From the NCBI RefSeq assembly GCF_005377625.1, contig NZ_CP040098.1:1419501-1483500 (forward strand): a stretch of DNA of 64,000 nucleotides, in the 5' to 3' direction. Source of the DNA: Desulfoglaeba alkanexedens ALDC (GTDB taxonomy: Bacteria; Desulfobacterota; Syntrophobacteria; Syntrophobacterales; DSM-9756). Each line of letters starts with the position of its first letter. Position 1 is the stretch's first letter. Both the position numbers and the translations under genes were made by a program. Under the pieces are notes generated by a model. The model saw only the letters and a program-made list of their open reading frames with translations, was not told the DNA's origin and did not search any database. This document shows positions 37,257 to 50,166 of this stretch, one piece after another.

Positions 37257-39905
37257 TCACTGCACCGCCGCCTCGGCCGCTTCTTCCCCGTTTTGAGGAT
37301 TGACGTGCACGACCGTGAGCTGGTCGCCCTGGAGTTCCACCCGGATGGTCGCACCGTCTCGGATGTCGCCGGCGATGAGGGCCCGGCCGATCCGGGTCTC
37401 CAGTTGGTGCTGGAGGTAGCGCTTGAGGGGCCGGGCGCCGTAGACCGGGTCGTAGCCGGCCGCCGCGATGAATTCTTTCGCAGCATCGCTGATTTCGAGA
37501 CGAATCCTCCGGTCCTTGAGGCGCCGCTCCAGGTCGGCGGTGAGAAGTCCCACGATCTGCTTGACTTCTTCGCGTGTGAGGGGCTTGAAGAGCACGATAT
37601 CGTCCACCCGGTTGAGGAACTCGGGCCGGAAGTGGCGCCTGAGGGCGCTCATCACCCGCTCCCGAGCCTCCTCCTTGATTTCACCGCGGTCCGTTACGCC
37701 TTCCAGCAGGTATTCTGAGCCGATGTTGCTCGTCATGATGATCACCGTGTTCTTGAAATCCACGGTGCGGCCCTGGGCGTCGGTCAGGCGCCCGTCGTCC
37801 AGGATCTGGAGAAGCACGTTGAAAACGTCGTGGTGCGCCTTTTCAATTTCGTCGAAAAGGATCACGCTGTAGGGTTTCCGGCGCACGGCTTCAGTGAGCT
37901 GCCCGCCTTCCTCGTAGCCCACATAGCCCGGAGGGGCTCCGATGAGCCTCGAAACCGTGTGTTTTTCCATGTATTCGCTCATGTCGATTCGAACGAGGTT
38001 GTCCTCCGAATCGAAGAGCGCTTCCGCCAGGGTTTTCGCCAGCTCGGTCTTTCCCACCCCGGTGGGGCCGAGGAAGATGAAGGATCCGATGGGCCGGCGG
38101 GGATCCTTGATGCCCGAGCGCGCGCGAAGCACCGCATCGGCCACCAATTGGACGGCTTCATCCTGACCCACCACGCGCCGGTGAAGGATTTCATCGAGCC
38201 GGAGCAGTTTTTCCCGTTCCCCTTCCACCAGCTTCGCTACGGGGATGCCGGTCCAGCGGGATACGATTTCGGCGATTTCTTCTTCGGTCACTTCTTCGCG
38301 GAGCAGCCGCGCTCCCCTCTGTTCGCTGGAAAGACGCTCTTCTTCTTGCTTCAACTGGCGTTCCAGCTCGGCCAGCTTACCGTATTTCAGTTCGGCAACC
38401 CGGCTGAGGTCGTACTGGCGTTCGGCCAACTCCATTTCATGGCGCACCTTTTCGATGGATTCTCGGAGTGCCTGCACCTTCTTGATGGCTTCCTTTTCCC
38501 TTTCCCACTGGGCTTTCATGGCGCCGCCCTTTTCGCGAAGGGCCGCCAGTTCCTTGCGGAGCGCCTCCAGCCGTTCCCGGCTGGCTTTGTCGCGTTCCTT
38601 ATTCAAGGCCGCCTCTTCAATCTCGAGCTGCATGATACGGCGGGTCACTTCGTCCAGTTCCGCGGGCATGGAATCGATTTCGGTGCGGATCATGGCACAG
38701 GCTTCGTCCACCAGGTCGATCGCCTTGTCGGGAAGGAACCGGTCCGTGATGTAGCGGTTGGAAAGGACCGCCGCGGCCACCAGAGCGCTGTCCTGGATGC
38801 GCACGCCGTGATGCACCTCAAACCGTTCGCGAAGACCGCGAAGGATCGAGATGGTGTCTTCCACCGTGGGCTGCTCCACCAGCACGGGCTGAAAGCGCCG
38901 TTCCAGGGCCGCGTCCTTTTCGATGTGCTTTCGGTATTCGTCCAGGGTCGTAGCGCCGATGCAGTGGAGTTCCCCGCGGGCGAGCATGGGCTTCAGCATG
39001 TTGCCTGCGTCGATGGCCCCTTCCGCCTTTCCGGCCCCGACGATCGTGTGAAGCTCATCGATGAAAAGGAGGATCCTGCCTTCCGATTCCTTGATTTCCT
39101 GGAGAACCGCTTTGAGCCGTTCTTCGAATTCGCCGCGGTACTTGGCACCCGCAACCAGGGCCCCCATGTCGAGAGCGAAGATGGTCTTGTCTTTGAGGCC
39201 TTCCGGGACGTCCCCGCGGACGATCCGGTGGGCGAGTCCTTCCACGATGGCGGTCTTTCCCACTCCCGGCTCACCGATGAGCACCGGGTTGTTCTTGGTT
39301 TTACGGCTGAGGATGCGGATCACCCGACGGATTTCCGAATCCCGCCCAATGACGGGGTCCAGTTTTCCGGTTCGAGCTTCCTGAACCAGATCCCGCCCGT
39401 ATTTTTGGAGCGCCTCGTAGGTGGTTTCCGGGGTGGCGGAGGTCACCCGCTGGTGGCCGCGGACGTTGGTGAGGGTGCGCAGGATCAGGTCGCGACCGAT
39501 GTTGAATTCCTGGAGCACCCGTCCCGCCGGCGTGGTACTGCCTTCGTCCACAAACGCGAGCAGCAGGTGTTCGACGGAAACGTACTCGTCCTTGAGGCGC
39601 TCCGCCTCTTCCTGGGCTTTCACCAGAAGCCGGTTGAGTCGTTGCGTGACGTAGACCTTTCCGGGTTCCGCCCCGGGCCCGCTCACCCGGGGTTTCTTGT
39701 CCAGTTCCTGGACGATCCGCTCGGTCACCGATTCCACCGGAATCTCCATCCGCCGGAGCAACCGGGGAACAAGTCCGTCGCTTTGCTCGAGAAGTGCCAG
39801 CAGCAGGTGTTCGCCGTCCACTTCCTGATGTCCGAAACGAACGGCCTTGGTCTGTGCCGCCTGAAGCGCTTCCTGCGATTTGACCGTGAACTTATTCAGA
39901 TCCAT
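37257..39905 (-). CDS. clpB: ATP-dependent disaggregase ClpB
   Basis: The 882-residue Hsp100 chaperone pulls proteins out of aggregates with DnaK. It has an N-terminal domain ([20 protein letters not shown]), a first AAA module with [18 protein letters not shown], a long coiled-coil M domain (about 400-525), and a second AAA module with [20 protein letters not shown] and [10 protein letters not shown]. The M domain separates it from ClpA/ClpC, and no ClpP-binding loop is evident. GGAGGAG precedes ATG 39905. It is the last gene of the dnaK-cbpA-cbpM-clpB chaperone operon. Confidence 0.95.
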   Translation of the reverse strand: MDLNKFTVKSQEALQAAQTKAVRFGHQEVDGEHLLLALLEQSDGLVPRLLRRMEIPVESVTERIVQELDKKPRVSGPGAEPGKVYVTQRLNRLLVKAQEEAERLKDEYVSVEHLLLAFVDEGSTTPAGRVLQEFNIGRDLILRTLTNVRGHQRVTSATPETTYEALQKYGRDLVQEARTGKLDPVIGRDSEIRRVIRILSRKTKNNPVLIGEPGVGKTAIVEGLAHRIVRGDVPEGLKDKTIFALDMGALVAGAKYRGEFEERLKAVLQEIKESEGRILLFIDELHTIVGAGKAEGAIDAGNMLKPMLARGELHCIGATTLDEYRKHIEKDAALERRFQPVLVEQPTVEDTISILRGLRERFEVHHGVRIQDSALVAAAVLSNRYITDRFLPDKAIDLVDEACAMIRTEIDSMPAELDEVTRRIMQLEIEEAALNKERDKASRERLEALRKELAALREKGGAMKAQWEREKEAIKKVQALRESIEKVRHEMELAERQYDLSRVAELKYGKLAELERQLKQEEERLSSEQRGARLLREEVTEEEIAEIVSRWTGIPVAKLVEGEREKLLRLDEILHRRVVGQDEAVQLVADAVLRARSGIKDPRRPIGSFIFLGPTGVGKTELAKTLAEALFDSEDNLVRIDMSEYMEKHTVSRLIGAPPGYVGYEEGGQLTEAVRRKPYSVILFDEIEKAHHDVFNVLLQILDDGRLTDAQGRTVDFKNTVIIMTSNIGSEYLLEGVTDRGEIKEEARERVMSALRRHFRPEFLNRVDDIVLFKPLTREEVKQIVGLLTADLERRLKDRRIRLEISDAAKEFIAAAGYDPVYGARPLKRYLQHQLETRIGRALIAGDIRDGATIRVELQGDQLTVVHVNPQNGEEAAEAAVQ

Positions 39906-40083
39906 GGGATAAAGTCTCCTCCATCATATTCTGTACGGCTTTCGGCCGGTTTCAAATTTCCATTGAAAAGGCAGCTTTGAGGTCCCCCTGAAGATCTCCG
40001 GGCATCCTTTCGCCCAAGGGAGAGACCCCAAAGACCTCGCAACCGGGAGGCAGGCTGAGTGCCCGCTTCCTGGAAAGTCTCTT

Positions 40084-40416
40084 CTATTCGAACAAATCCC
40101 CTTCGAGTTCCCGGATCTTGGCCTCGAGGCTTTCGATCCGCTCCATCAGTTCCAGCACCACCCCGATCCCGGCATAGTTCAGGCCCAGGTCTCGCCTGAG
40201 CCGGATGATTTTCCGGACGAGAGGCACAGCGGAGACCTCGAAAAGAAGCCTTTCGTCCTCCCGCGCCTCCACGGGATCCAGAAGGCCCAGTCGAACCAGG
40301 CGGCGGATGAACTCGGGATGAACCCCCGTCTCGGCGGCCACGTCGTAAACGTCAAGGTAAGCTTCCAACCGGGACGTCCGCCTCAACCGGATCATGAACG
40401 CTCGTTGTCCTGACAT
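40084..40416 (-). CDS. cbpM: CbpM/MerR-like chaperone modulator
   Basis: The 110-residue protein has a MerR-type helix-turn-helix (YDVAAETGVHPEFIRRLVRL), then GLLDPVEAREDERLLFEVSA and a C-terminal coiled coil (LELMERIESLEAKIRELEG). Small MerR-fold proteins next to cbpA are CbpM modulators, which inhibit the J-domain protein, or HspR-like repressors. Its position directly after the CbpA-type gene favours CbpM. ATG 40416 is chosen over 40431 on length. Confidence 0.75.
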   Translation of the reverse strand: MSGQRAFMIRLRRTSRLEAYLDVYDVAAETGVHPEFIRRLVRLGLLDPVEAREDERLLFEVSAVPLVRKIIRLRRDLGLNYAGIGVVLELMERIESLEAKIRELEGDLFE

Positions 40417-40452
40417 CGGGATTTCCCCCAATGATCTTTCGATTCAGATCGT

Positions 40453-41436
40453 TCAGTTTCGAGGGTTGAAGGATGAGGCCTCGCGCAACGCTTCGAACAG
40501 TTCCCGTTCCTTTTTGCTCAACCGCTTGGGGACGACGATCTTGACCACCGCGTAGAGGTCCCCCGCCGTCCCTCTGGGATTCGGCATGCCTTTGCCGCGA
40601 AGCCGAAGCTTCTGTCCGCTCTGTGTTCCGGCTGGGATCTTGAGGGTCACGGGACCCGAAAGGGTCTGAAGGTGCACTTCCGCACCCAGCGCCGCCTCCC
40701 AGGGACTGACCGGAAGATCCATGACCAGGTTCCGGCCTTCAAGGCGATAGACGGGGTGCTGTTCCACCTGGATTTTCAGGTACAGGTCTCCGCGTTTTCC
40801 GCCGCCGAGGCCTTCCGAACCCTGACCGGGGAGGCGGATCTTCTGTCCCGGAAGGATTCCCGGGGGCACCTTCACTTCCAGCGTTCGGGTCTCGGTGACG
40901 ACGCGTCCGTCGGGCGTGGTCCGGGGAACCTGAAACGTGATGGTCTTCGTGGTTCCCCGGAAGGCTTCTTCGAGACTCACGCTCAAAACCGCCTCCTGGT
41001 CGGCTCCGGGCCGACTCCACGCCCCGGCCGCCGGCCCGGTTCGCCCCGCAGACCCTCGCGCCTGGCGGAATCCACGCGAACCAAAAAGCACATCAAAAAA
41101 ATCGCTGAAATCGCCGCCGGACTCAGACCAGAAGAACTGACTCCCACCCCCCTGACCACCGAAATCGAAGTGCGCGTCCCAGCCCGGAGGCGGCCGGAAT
41201 TCCTGGCCTTCCTTCCAGTGAGCGCCAAGTTGGTCGTACTTCCGCCGCTTTTCCGGGTCTTTCAGGACTTCGTAGGCTTCGCTGACTTCCTTGAACTTCT
41301 CTTCGGCTCCTGGTTCCTTGTTGACGTCCGGATGGTACTTCCGAGCCAGTTTCCGGTAAGCGCGCTGGATATCCTGCTGGGACGCATCCCGCGGGACCCC
41401 CAGGACCTCGTAATAGTCTCGAAACTTAACCGCCAT
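40453..41436 (-). CDS. cbpA: CbpA-type DnaJ co-chaperone
   Basis: The 327-residue Hsp40 stimulates DnaK ATPase and delivers clients. It has an N-terminal J domain ([20 protein letters not shown] with [10 protein letters not shown]), a Gly/Phe-rich linker ([15 protein letters not shown]), and two C-terminal beta-domains ([40 protein letters not shown]). It lacks the four CxxCxGxG zinc repeats of true DnaJ, so it is class B. GGAGGG precedes ATG 41436. It lies between dnaK and cbpM in one transcription unit. Confidence 0.9.
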   Translation of the reverse strand: MAVKFRDYYEVLGVPRDASQQDIQRAYRKLARKYHPDVNKEPGAEEKFKEVSEAYEVLKDPEKRRKYDQLGAHWKEGQEFRPPPGWDAHFDFGGQGGGSQFFWSESGGDFSDFFDVLFGSRGFRQARGSAGRTGPAAGAWSRPGADQEAVLSVSLEEAFRGTTKTITFQVPRTTPDGRVVTETRTLEVKVPPGILPGQKIRLPGQGSEGLGGGKRGDLYLKIQVEQHPVYRLEGRNLVMDLPVSPWEAALGAEVHLQTLSGPVTLKIPAGTQSGQKLRLRGKGMPNPRGTAGDLYAVVKIVVPKRLSKKERELFEALREASSFNPRN

Positions 41437-41550
41437 CGACTTCCACTCCCTCCAGGCTGAGACGGCGACACCCACAACCGAATGAGTTTCACACAAGACG
41501 ATGCCGCTCACATCATGACCACAACGAGGTCGGATCGGCAAGTTCGACCT

Positions 41551-43449
41551 TTACCGCTCGGTGTATTCGGCGTCGATCACGTCTTCGCCGCCGCTTTCCG
41601 GCCGCTGCCGCTCTCGCTCGGCGCCCCCGGAACCCGCTTCTCCGGCTTGTCGGTAAGCCGCCGCGGCCACCATCTGGAGCGCCTGCTGGATGTCGCTCGA
41701 AAGCTGCGTGAACCGTTCCTTGGTCGTTGCAGGATCGGCCACGGCCTTGCGGGCCTCCTCAATCAGCCCTTCACAGCGGGACTTTTCGTGGACCGGAACC
41801 TTGTCGCCCAGATCCTTCAAGGTCCGCTCCAACTGGTAGGCGAGCGTATCCACCTGGTTCCGCGCCTCCACCGTTTCACGCCGGCGCTTGTCTTCGGCGG
41901 CATGAGCCTGAGCGTCCCGCACCATCCGTTCCACTTCGCTCTTTTCCAGATTGGTGGACTCGGAGATGGTCACCTTCTGTTCCTTTCCGGTCTCCATGTC
42001 GCGCGCCGTGACGTTCAGAATCCCATTGGCGTCGATGTCGAAGGTCACCTTGATCTGCGGAACGCCTCGAGGAGCCGGCCGGATTCCTTCCAGCCGGAAG
42101 CGGCCCAGCACCCGGTTGTCGGCGGCCATTTCGCGTTCCCCTTGGAGCACCACGATGTCCACGGCCGTCTGGTTGTCTTCCGCCGTGGAAAAGATTTCTT
42201 CGCGGCGGCACGGAATGGTCGTGTTCCGTTCGATGAGCTTCGTCATGACGCCTCCGAGGGTCTCCACACCCAGGGAAAGCGGCGTCACATCGAGCAGGAC
42301 CACGTCTTCCACTTCGCCTTTGAGAACGGCCGCCTGGATAGCGGCTCCAACCGCCACCACTTCATCCGGGTTCACGCTCATGTTGGGCTGCTTTCCGCCC
42401 GTAAGTTTCCTCACCAGTTCCTGGACGGCCGGAATGCGCGTGGAACCCCCTACCAGAATCACTTCGTCGATATCGGCGGCCGAGAGCTTCGCGTCGGCCA
42501 GAGCCTGGTTCACCGGACCCATGCAGCGCTCCACCAGATCGTGAGTCAGCGCTTCGAACTTGGCCCGCGACAGCTTCATCACCAGGTGCTTGGGCCCCGT
42601 GGCGTCCGCCGTGATGAAGGGCAGGTTGATCTCGGTTTCCGCCGTGGTCGACAGTTCGCACTTGGCCTTCTCGGCGGCTTCATACAGGCGCTGGAGCGCC
42701 TGGCGGTCGTTTCGAAGATCGATCCCCGTGTCCTTCCGGAATTCGTCGGCGATCCAATCCACCACGCGCTTGTCGAAATCGTCGCCGCCGAGGTGCGTGT
42801 CACCCGCCGTGGCTCTGACTTCGCAAACACCGTCTCCCACGTCGAGAATGGAAACATCGAACGTACCGCCGCCCAGGTCGAAAACCAGAATGGTCTCGTT
42901 TTTCTTCTTTTCCAGGCCGTACGCCAGAGCCGCCGCCGTGGGTTCGTTGATGATCCGGAGGACCTTGAGGCCCGCGATCTCCCCGGCATCTTTCGTGGCC
43001 TGGCGCTGCGCGTCGTTGAAGTAGGCCGGCACCGTGATCACCGCTTCCTGGACCCGTTCCCCAAGGTAGCGGGACGCGTCGTCTACGAGCTTTCGAAGCA
43101 CCTGCGCGGAAACTTCCTCGGGGGCGACCAGCTTCCCACGAATGTTGAACCGCACCGCATCGTTCGGTCCACGGACCACTTCGTAGGATACGATCTTGGA
43201 TTCTTCGTCCACTTCCCCCCACTTGCGGCCGATGAAGCGCTTGGCCGAAGTGATGGTGGCGCGGGGGTTCATAATGGCCTGCCGCCGGGCCACCTGACCC
43301 ACAAGGCGCTGGCCGTCTTCCGTATAGGCCACCACTGACGGCGTCGTGCGGGACCCTTCCGCATTGGGGATCACCGTCGCCTTGCCGTTTTCCCACACGG
43401 CAACCACCGAATTCGTCGTTCCCAGGTCAATGCCTACCGCTTTCGCCAT
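41551..43449 (-). CDS. dnaK: Molecular chaperone DnaK (Hsp70)
   Basis: The 632-residue Hsp70 has the phosphate-1 signature [19 protein letters not shown], the phosphate-2 loop [34 protein letters not shown], and the interdomain linker [19 protein letters not shown] substrate-binding domain follows, with the C-terminal tail [17 protein letters not shown] precedes ATG 43449. It heads a four-gene chaperone operon (with cbpA, cbpM and clpB); grpE is not in the window. A sigma32-like promoter is proposed upstream. Confidence 0.95.
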   Translation of the reverse strand: MAKAVGIDLGTTNSVVAVWENGKATVIPNAEGSRTTPSVVAYTEDGQRLVGQVARRQAIMNPRATITSAKRFIGRKWGEVDEESKIVSYEVVRGPNDAVRFNIRGKLVAPEEVSAQVLRKLVDDASRYLGERVQEAVITVPAYFNDAQRQATKDAGEIAGLKVLRIINEPTAAALAYGLEKKKNETILVFDLGGGTFDVSILDVGDGVCEVRATAGDTHLGGDDFDKRVVDWIADEFRKDTGIDLRNDRQALQRLYEAAEKAKCELSTTAETEINLPFITADATGPKHLVMKLSRAKFEALTHDLVERCMGPVNQALADAKLSAADIDEVILVGGSTRIPAVQELVRKLTGGKQPNMSVNPDEVVAVGAAIQAAVLKGEVEDVVLLDVTPLSLGVETLGGVMTKLIERNTTIPCRREEIFSTAEDNQTAVDIVVLQGEREMAADNRVLGRFRLEGIRPAPRGVPQIKVTFDIDANGILNVTARDMETGKEQKVTISESTNLEKSEVERMVRDAQAHAAEDKRRRETVEARNQVDTLAYQLERTLKDLGDKVPVHEKSRCEGLIEEARKAVADPATTKERFTQLSSDIQQALQMVAAAAYRQAGEAGSGGAERERQRPESGGEDVIDAEYTER

Positions 43450-43499
43450 GTCGTTCACCTCCCACAAACCACATTACTTTAACTTCTTGGATTTATTTG

Positions 43500-43525
43500 T
43501 AAATGAGATTGTGCTCGATTGCAAG
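43500..43525 (-). promoter_or_regulatory. Possible heat-shock (sigma32-like) promoter of dnaK operon
   Basis: On the reverse strand CTTGCA is followed, after 12 bases, by CTCATTTA. This resembles the RpoH consensus (CTTGAA, spacer, CCCATNT) and sits about 50 bases before the dnaK start. No CIRCE-type inverted repeat was seen. Imperfect in both boxes, so tentative. Confidence 0.4.
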
Positions 43526-43862
43526 TTAATCACGATCGCCGAAGTTTCCAGGGGGCGTCTGATACAATTTTGTCGCTATTGCTGAACCAGCGAAAAAGAT
43601 CAGCGGGCGCACCCCTCCGCGGGTTGATGCGGATCACCGCCACGGGGCCGGCCGCCCCCCCCCACCACCACCGGCAACGGGCCGCTCGATTCTACGCCGT
43701 TCTCCCAGTTGAGCCTTGCCCCTACGGCGCCCGGTCTCTATAATGCCTTCCAATTTCGAAGCGCGTTTTTTCATGCCTCTGCGCCGCTCCAAGCGGCCGG
43801 AAAATCTTCCAGGGGGTGCGTCTGTGCGAGTCTCACCCGAATCCCGAAAGAAAGCACGCCTC

Positions 43863-44540
43863 ATGAATCTCGAGAAGCCCGTGCGGCATTTGGTCCTTGC
43901 GCTCCTGCTTATTCTGTTGGCGACCCCGGCCTGGGGCGAGTATGTCGCCGACGTGTTCGAGGTGACGCTCAGGACCGGGCCCAGTACCTCCCACAAGATC
44001 GTGGCGATGCTCAAGTCCGGGCAGGCCGTCCAGGTGCTGGAAGAAGGAGAAGGCTGGACCCGCGTCAAGGTCTCTTCCGGCCCGGGGGCCGGCAATGAAG
44101 GCTGGCTGTTGAGCCGATTTCTCATGAAACGGGCCCCCTATGAAGCGCTTGCTCAGAAGTTGCAACAGGAGAACGCGGAACTCAAGGAAAAGCTAGCCAC
44201 CCTGGAAAACCATTGGAGTACGGCGGCGTCCCGGGAAAAGCAGCTTTCGCAGGAACTTGCCGAAACATCTCAGGCAATTGAAAGCCTGAGGTCGGAATAC
44301 GAAACGTTGAAGGAGGGCGCTTCCGAGTACCTGGAGCTCAAGGCGCAGTTCGAGGAAACCCGGGCCGCCTTGGAATCCGCCGAAGAAACGGTGAAAAAAC
44401 TCGCCATGGAAAACGAAAACCTGCGCTTTTCTCAGAAGATCAAATGGTTCGTAACGGGAGCGGCCGTGCTCCTTTGCGGATGGGTCATCGGGCTCATCAT
44501 GGGCCGCCAGCAAAAGAAGCGGCGGGCCGCCTACCTCTAG
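43863..44540 (+). CDS. SH3-domain, coiled-coil membrane-anchored envelope protein
   Basis: The 225-residue protein has a signal peptide (LVLALLLILLATPAWG) and a bacterial SH3 domain with the RTGPSTSHKIVAMLKSGQAV and WTRVKV pattern. A long coiled coil (about 85-190) and one C-terminal membrane helix (WFVTGAAVLLCGWVIGLIMG) with a basic cytoplasmic tail complete it. This matches the architecture of the TIGR04211 'SH3 and anchor' proteins of unknown role, thought to act at the cell wall. ATG 43863 is chosen because the signal sequence follows it. It diverges from the dnaK operon. Confidence 0.75.
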   Translation: MNLEKPVRHLVLALLLILLATPAWGEYVADVFEVTLRTGPSTSHKIVAMLKSGQAVQVLEEGEGWTRVKVSSGPGAGNEGWLLSRFLMKRAPYEALAQKLQQENAELKEKLATLENHWSTAASREKQLSQELAETSQAIESLRSEYETLKEGASEYLELKAQFEETRAALESAEETVKKLAMENENLRFSQKIKWFVTGAAVLLCGWVIGLIMGRQQKKRRAAYL

Positions 44541-45006
44541 AAAATCGTTCACTACCGGACCACTGAATCCCTATCTTCACTTCACGGGCACGAAGCAAAC
44601 GCATTGGGATCGGGGCACGTCTCCCGGTCCGAGGATGCGGACGCCGCGGCCCTCGCCCACGACTTCCAGCAGCGGAACGGCCTCGCCTGCAAGGGCCGCC
44701 TCGGCCGGAAACAGCTGCAGGCGAGCCCTCCGCCGTTGCCGTCGCGTCCCAGGCGATCGCCCGCAAGTTTCTTCTTCTGCCGGTGAGTTCCCTCTCTCGG
44801 CGATCCCCCTCTTTTCTGTGATATTTCCGTTACAGAAACTTTCCGAGTGAAAAAGTACAATCAAAGCCCTTGACAAAAGATCAGAGGCTGGTAGGGTCAG
44901 CGTTGAACATTTGAGTTGAAATCATTTGTAGTCAAACGCTTTGCCTGCCGGCACAACGTGGCGGCACCCAGCCACAGGCAGCCGAAGATCTCGAAAGGAG
45001 GACGAC
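44541..45006. other. Intergenic region with possible coding remnant
   Basis: A reverse-strand frame (44577-44876) ends FPAEAALAGEAVPLLEVVGE and GPGDVPRSQCVCFVPVK, which reads like coding sequence. Its upstream half is basic and low quality, and I recognise no family. It may be the tail of a lost gene. A sigma70-like promoter for the methyltransferase-like gene lies at 44870-44897. Confidence 0.25.
44870..44897 (+). promoter_or_regulatory. Sigma70-like promoter upstream of the S-adenosylmethionine-cycle genes
   Basis: TTGACA at 44870-44875 and TAGGGT at 44892-44897 are separated by 16 bases, about 110 bases before the methyltransferase-like gene. The leader between them and the gene shows no recognised SAM or SAH riboswitch. 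Confidence 0.45.
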
Positions 45007-45771
45007 ATGGGCAAACATCAATGCCGAATCATCATCCCGGATCTCGACAGCCAGGTGGACCAGAACGAAGAATGGATCTATGTGGAAAAGGACGGGCGCC
45101 GGCTGAAGCTGCGTCTCCACGATTACGGGCAGCTTTACAAGATCCCCGGTCTGTACGAAAAGATCTTCTACGAGGAACTCAACTGCGATTCTCCCAGTGT
45201 GGTCTGCGGACTGCTCGGTGACGCACTCCGAGAAACCGGCAACCCCGACGGAGACCTTCGGGTCTTCGACTTCGGTGCCGGAAACGGAATGGTGGGGGAA
45301 AAAATCAAGCAGCTGGGCTGCGAACTCTTGGTCGGCGTCGACATTCTGCCGGAAGCCAAGGAGGCCACCGAAAGGGATCGGCCTGGGCTCTATGACCGGT
45401 ATTACGTGTTAAACCTGGCCGACCTGGAAGACGACATCCGCAAGCGGCTGGAAAGCTACAACTTCAACACCCTGGTGACGGTGGCGGCTCTCGGCTTCAA
45501 CGACATCCCGACCCAGGCGTTCCTCAACGCCTTCAATCTGCTTCAGGACGAAGCCTGGGTGGCGTTCAACATCAGGGATCGCTTCCTCTCCGAAAGCGAC
45601 GATACGGGTTACCGGCAGGCGCTCGAGAGCATGATCAACAACAACTTCGAGATCATGAAGGAAACCCGTTACTGCCATCGGCTCTCCCTGAACGGCGAGG
45701 AACTATGCTACCACGCCATCGTGGGCCGAAAGACGGGTAACGTGGATATCGCATCGTTCGTTTCCAACTGA
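45007..45771 (+). CDS. SAM-dependent methyltransferase-like protein
   Basis: The 254-residue protein has a class I methyltransferase core. Motif I is LRVFDFGAGNGMVGEKI, followed by an acidic strand end (LLVGVDILPEAKEA) and a later strand (VAFNIRDRFL). An unusual N-terminal part of about 80 residues (WIYVEKDGRRLKLRLHDYGQ, LYEKIFYEEL) precedes it, which may bind the acceptor. The acceptor is unknown. AAAGGAGG precedes ATG 45007. It is followed by metK and ahcY, the enzymes that make its cofactor and clear its by-product, suggesting a heavily used methylation. Confidence 0.75.
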   Translation: MGKHQCRIIIPDLDSQVDQNEEWIYVEKDGRRLKLRLHDYGQLYKIPGLYEKIFYEELNCDSPSVVCGLLGDALRETGNPDGDLRVFDFGAGNGMVGEKIKQLGCELLVGVDILPEAKEATERDRPGLYDRYYVLNLADLEDDIRKRLESYNFNTLVTVAALGFNDIPTQAFLNAFNLLQDEAWVAFNIRDRFLSESDDTGYRQALESMINNNFEIMKETRYCHRLSLNGEELCYHAIVGRKTGNVDIASFVSN

Positions 45772-45863
45772 TCAGCTCCGCGCGCAAAAAAAAAAAACGA
45801 ATCCGACGGTAACGTGATTCCAAGTCGTTCTCTGACGCTTCGAAAACAGAAAGGACCAGGACT

Positions 45864-48529
<2,666 letters not shown>

Positions 48530-48565
48530 CTTCGGTTTTCGTCCAGCACGTAAACCGGACAATGG

Positions 48566-48600
48566 AAAAGAGGCGGATATGGGCAATCCGCCCCTCTTTC
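48566..48600. terminator. Bidirectional terminator between ahcY and a TauE gene
   Basis: The hairpin GAGGCGGAT/ATCCGCCCCTC is flanked by AAAA on the left and CTTTC on the right, so it can end both the plus-strand ahcY transcript and the convergent minus-strand permease transcript. Confidence 0.6.
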
Positions 48601-48643
48601 TGATGCGAGAGTCTCCTTACCGGACGACGCCCGGCAGGACCCT

Positions 48644-49003
48644 TCATTTCTTGAAAAAGATATAGACCGCCAGTCCCGCCAGGATGACGGCGAAAATCCT
48701 CTTGAAATGCGCCGTCGTGACATGTTCCAGCAGGCGAGCACCCACCTGGGCTCCCAGCACGCCCCCCACGCCCAGAAGCAGGCCGGCCCGGTAGTCCACG
48801 TTGGCCAACTTGTTGTGCGCCAAAAGGGCCGAAAAGGAAATCACCAGGATGGCCATAAACGAGGTACCCACGGCCTTCTGGGCGGGAAAGCCTAGGAAAA
48901 GGAGGAGCGGGATCATGAGGAACCCGCCCCCCAGTCCGGTGAAGGACGCTCCAATCCCCACCAGAATTCCGCTGGCGACCATGATCCACCAGGCAACAGT
49001 CAT
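48644..49003 (-). CDS. Half-length TauE/SafE-family permease
   Basis: The 119-residue membrane protein has about four helices and the TauE/SafE hallmark SFTGLGGGFLMIPLLLFLGF, followed by KAVGTSFMAILVISFSALLA. Full-length family members, exporters of sulfite, sulfoacetate or similar anions, have two such halves in 240-300 residues. This could act as a homodimer or be a degraded gene; the ends look natural (CAGGAG before ATG 49003, KK at the C-terminus). Two full-length members lie 4-6 kb away. Confidence 0.75.
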   Translation of the reverse strand: MTVAWWIMVASGILVGIGASFTGLGGGFLMIPLLLFLGFPAQKAVGTSFMAILVISFSALLAHNKLANVDYRAGLLLGVGGVLGAQVGARLLEHVTTAHFKRIFAVILAGLAVYIFFKK

Positions 49004-49150
49004 CGAACGGCACTCCTGAAGGTTCCACGTTCAGGTCACGCGGCACCCGAAGCGCTCCCGGCTGATCCCGGGAACCGGCGAGACCATCCGGCCCGCCCGC
49101 CCAGGGCTCCGCCGCTCACGCGGGCCTATTTCCCGGCGTGAGACGAAGCT

Positions 49151-49810
49151 TCACCGTGTACTTTCCGCGTGAGGCTCCCCATGTCCCACCGGTTCAGCCG
49201 CTTGTCCTCCTTCGGTTGTCAATGCGGCCTTCGCCTCGGGTTTTGCCGGAACCGCCGCTTCAGCCGCTTCCGGCGCTGTCGTCGTAGGAATTTCCGTCGG
49301 CAGCAAGATGAAAGGAAGCTCGCCTTCCGCCCGCCGTTTTTCACGGCCTTCGTAAAACTCGAGCCACGCCTTCACCCCGGAGATATCTTCGTCCAGCCCT
49401 TCGGCTCCAAGGCTCCGGGCGGCACCCAGGTATCCCAGGAGCGCCCCGTAGGCCGTCTTCAGTTCCTTCTCCAGGGCCGCTGCTCTTTCTTCGTTTTCCT
49501 GGATCCTGGGGAAGCAGAATTCACGGAGCGCCGCCACGGCTTCGGCTTCCGTTTCGAAGCGTTGGTCGAGGAGCGGGCCGAAATCCGCCGTCCCCGCCTC
49601 GAACGGCTCCAGGGCCTTGCTGTAAGAACCGCCGAGCCACGGGCATTTCCCGATCCTCAAGCTCAGTTTGCCGCCGCTTTCCTTGAAAAAGTAGCGGGTC
49701 GGCGTGATGACGTAAAAGGCGGCAAAAAGAACGACCAGAACCAGAAGGATGGCATTTCGAGGTCTCAAGAGCCCCTTCTTTCCTTCGATTCCACCGGACG
49801 ATGCAGCCAT
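49151..49810 (-). CDS. Single-pass membrane protein, unknown function
   Basis: I do not recognise this 219-residue protein. It has one N-terminal membrane helix (NAILLVLVVLFAAFYVITPT), a folded periplasmic part with some helical and charged sequence (RFETEAEAVAALREFCFPRI; EKELKTAYGALLGYLGAARS), and a low-complexity Ala/Glu/Pro-rich C-terminus. AGGAGG six bases before ATG 49810 fixes the start, 22 codons inside the longest frame. It stands between the half-length permease and a repeat. Confidence 0.6.
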   Translation of the reverse strand: MAASSGGIEGKKGLLRPRNAILLVLVVLFAAFYVITPTRYFFKESGGKLSLRIGKCPWLGGSYSKALEPFEAGTADFGPLLDQRFETEAEAVAALREFCFPRIQENEERAAALEKELKTAYGALLGYLGAARSLGAEGLDEDISGVKAWLEFYEGREKRRAEGELPFILLPTEIPTTTAPEAAEAAVPAKPEAKAALTTEGGQAAEPVGHGEPHAESTR

Positions 49811-49880
49811 GGTCTTTCCTCCTGTTATGGTCCGCAAATTGGCGTCCATCCGTTCTTCGATGGCCACGTCCCGCACTTTG

Positions 49881-49966
49881 TCCCCTCCCCTTGTGGGAGG
49901 GGATTAAGGGGAGGGGGAGAGGGGGATTTTTTGACCTTCGTTAACCTTATTGCTCAAGGTCTACAC
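49881..49966. repeat. Composite family C repeat, third copy
   Basis: The palindrome CCCCTCCCCTTGTGGGAGGG with GATTAAGGGGAGGGG is followed by TTTTTTGACCTTCGTTAACC and CTCAAGGTCTACAC, as at 31.3 and 36.8 kb. Just after it, TTTGTTTTTGGACAAGC (about 49989-50005) matches the end motif of the composite family B element. The remaining bases to 50166 show nothing else. Confidence 0.8.
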
Positions 49967-50166
49967 TCTAGAAGGCTACCAAAGAGTTTGTTTTTGGACA
50001 AGCGCGAGCTATTCCGAAGGCTCCGCATGCGACCTGGAGTCCCTCGAAAATGGTCCATTCCCAAGGAGCCTGCGAGAGAGGTGACTTCTCATGACTCGCA
50101 CCGGACGCACCTCGCTTCTTCATTCTCCCGGGGTCTCGTGCGTTCGCCCGGCGTCATGACATGCGG

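Noticed and set aside
37830-39980. 716-codon plus-strand frame opposite clpB
   Set aside because: Shadow of clpB; composition is typical of antisense frames and no motif is present.
41482-43338. 618-codon plus-strand frame opposite dnaK
   Set aside because: Shadow of dnaK with no domain of its own.
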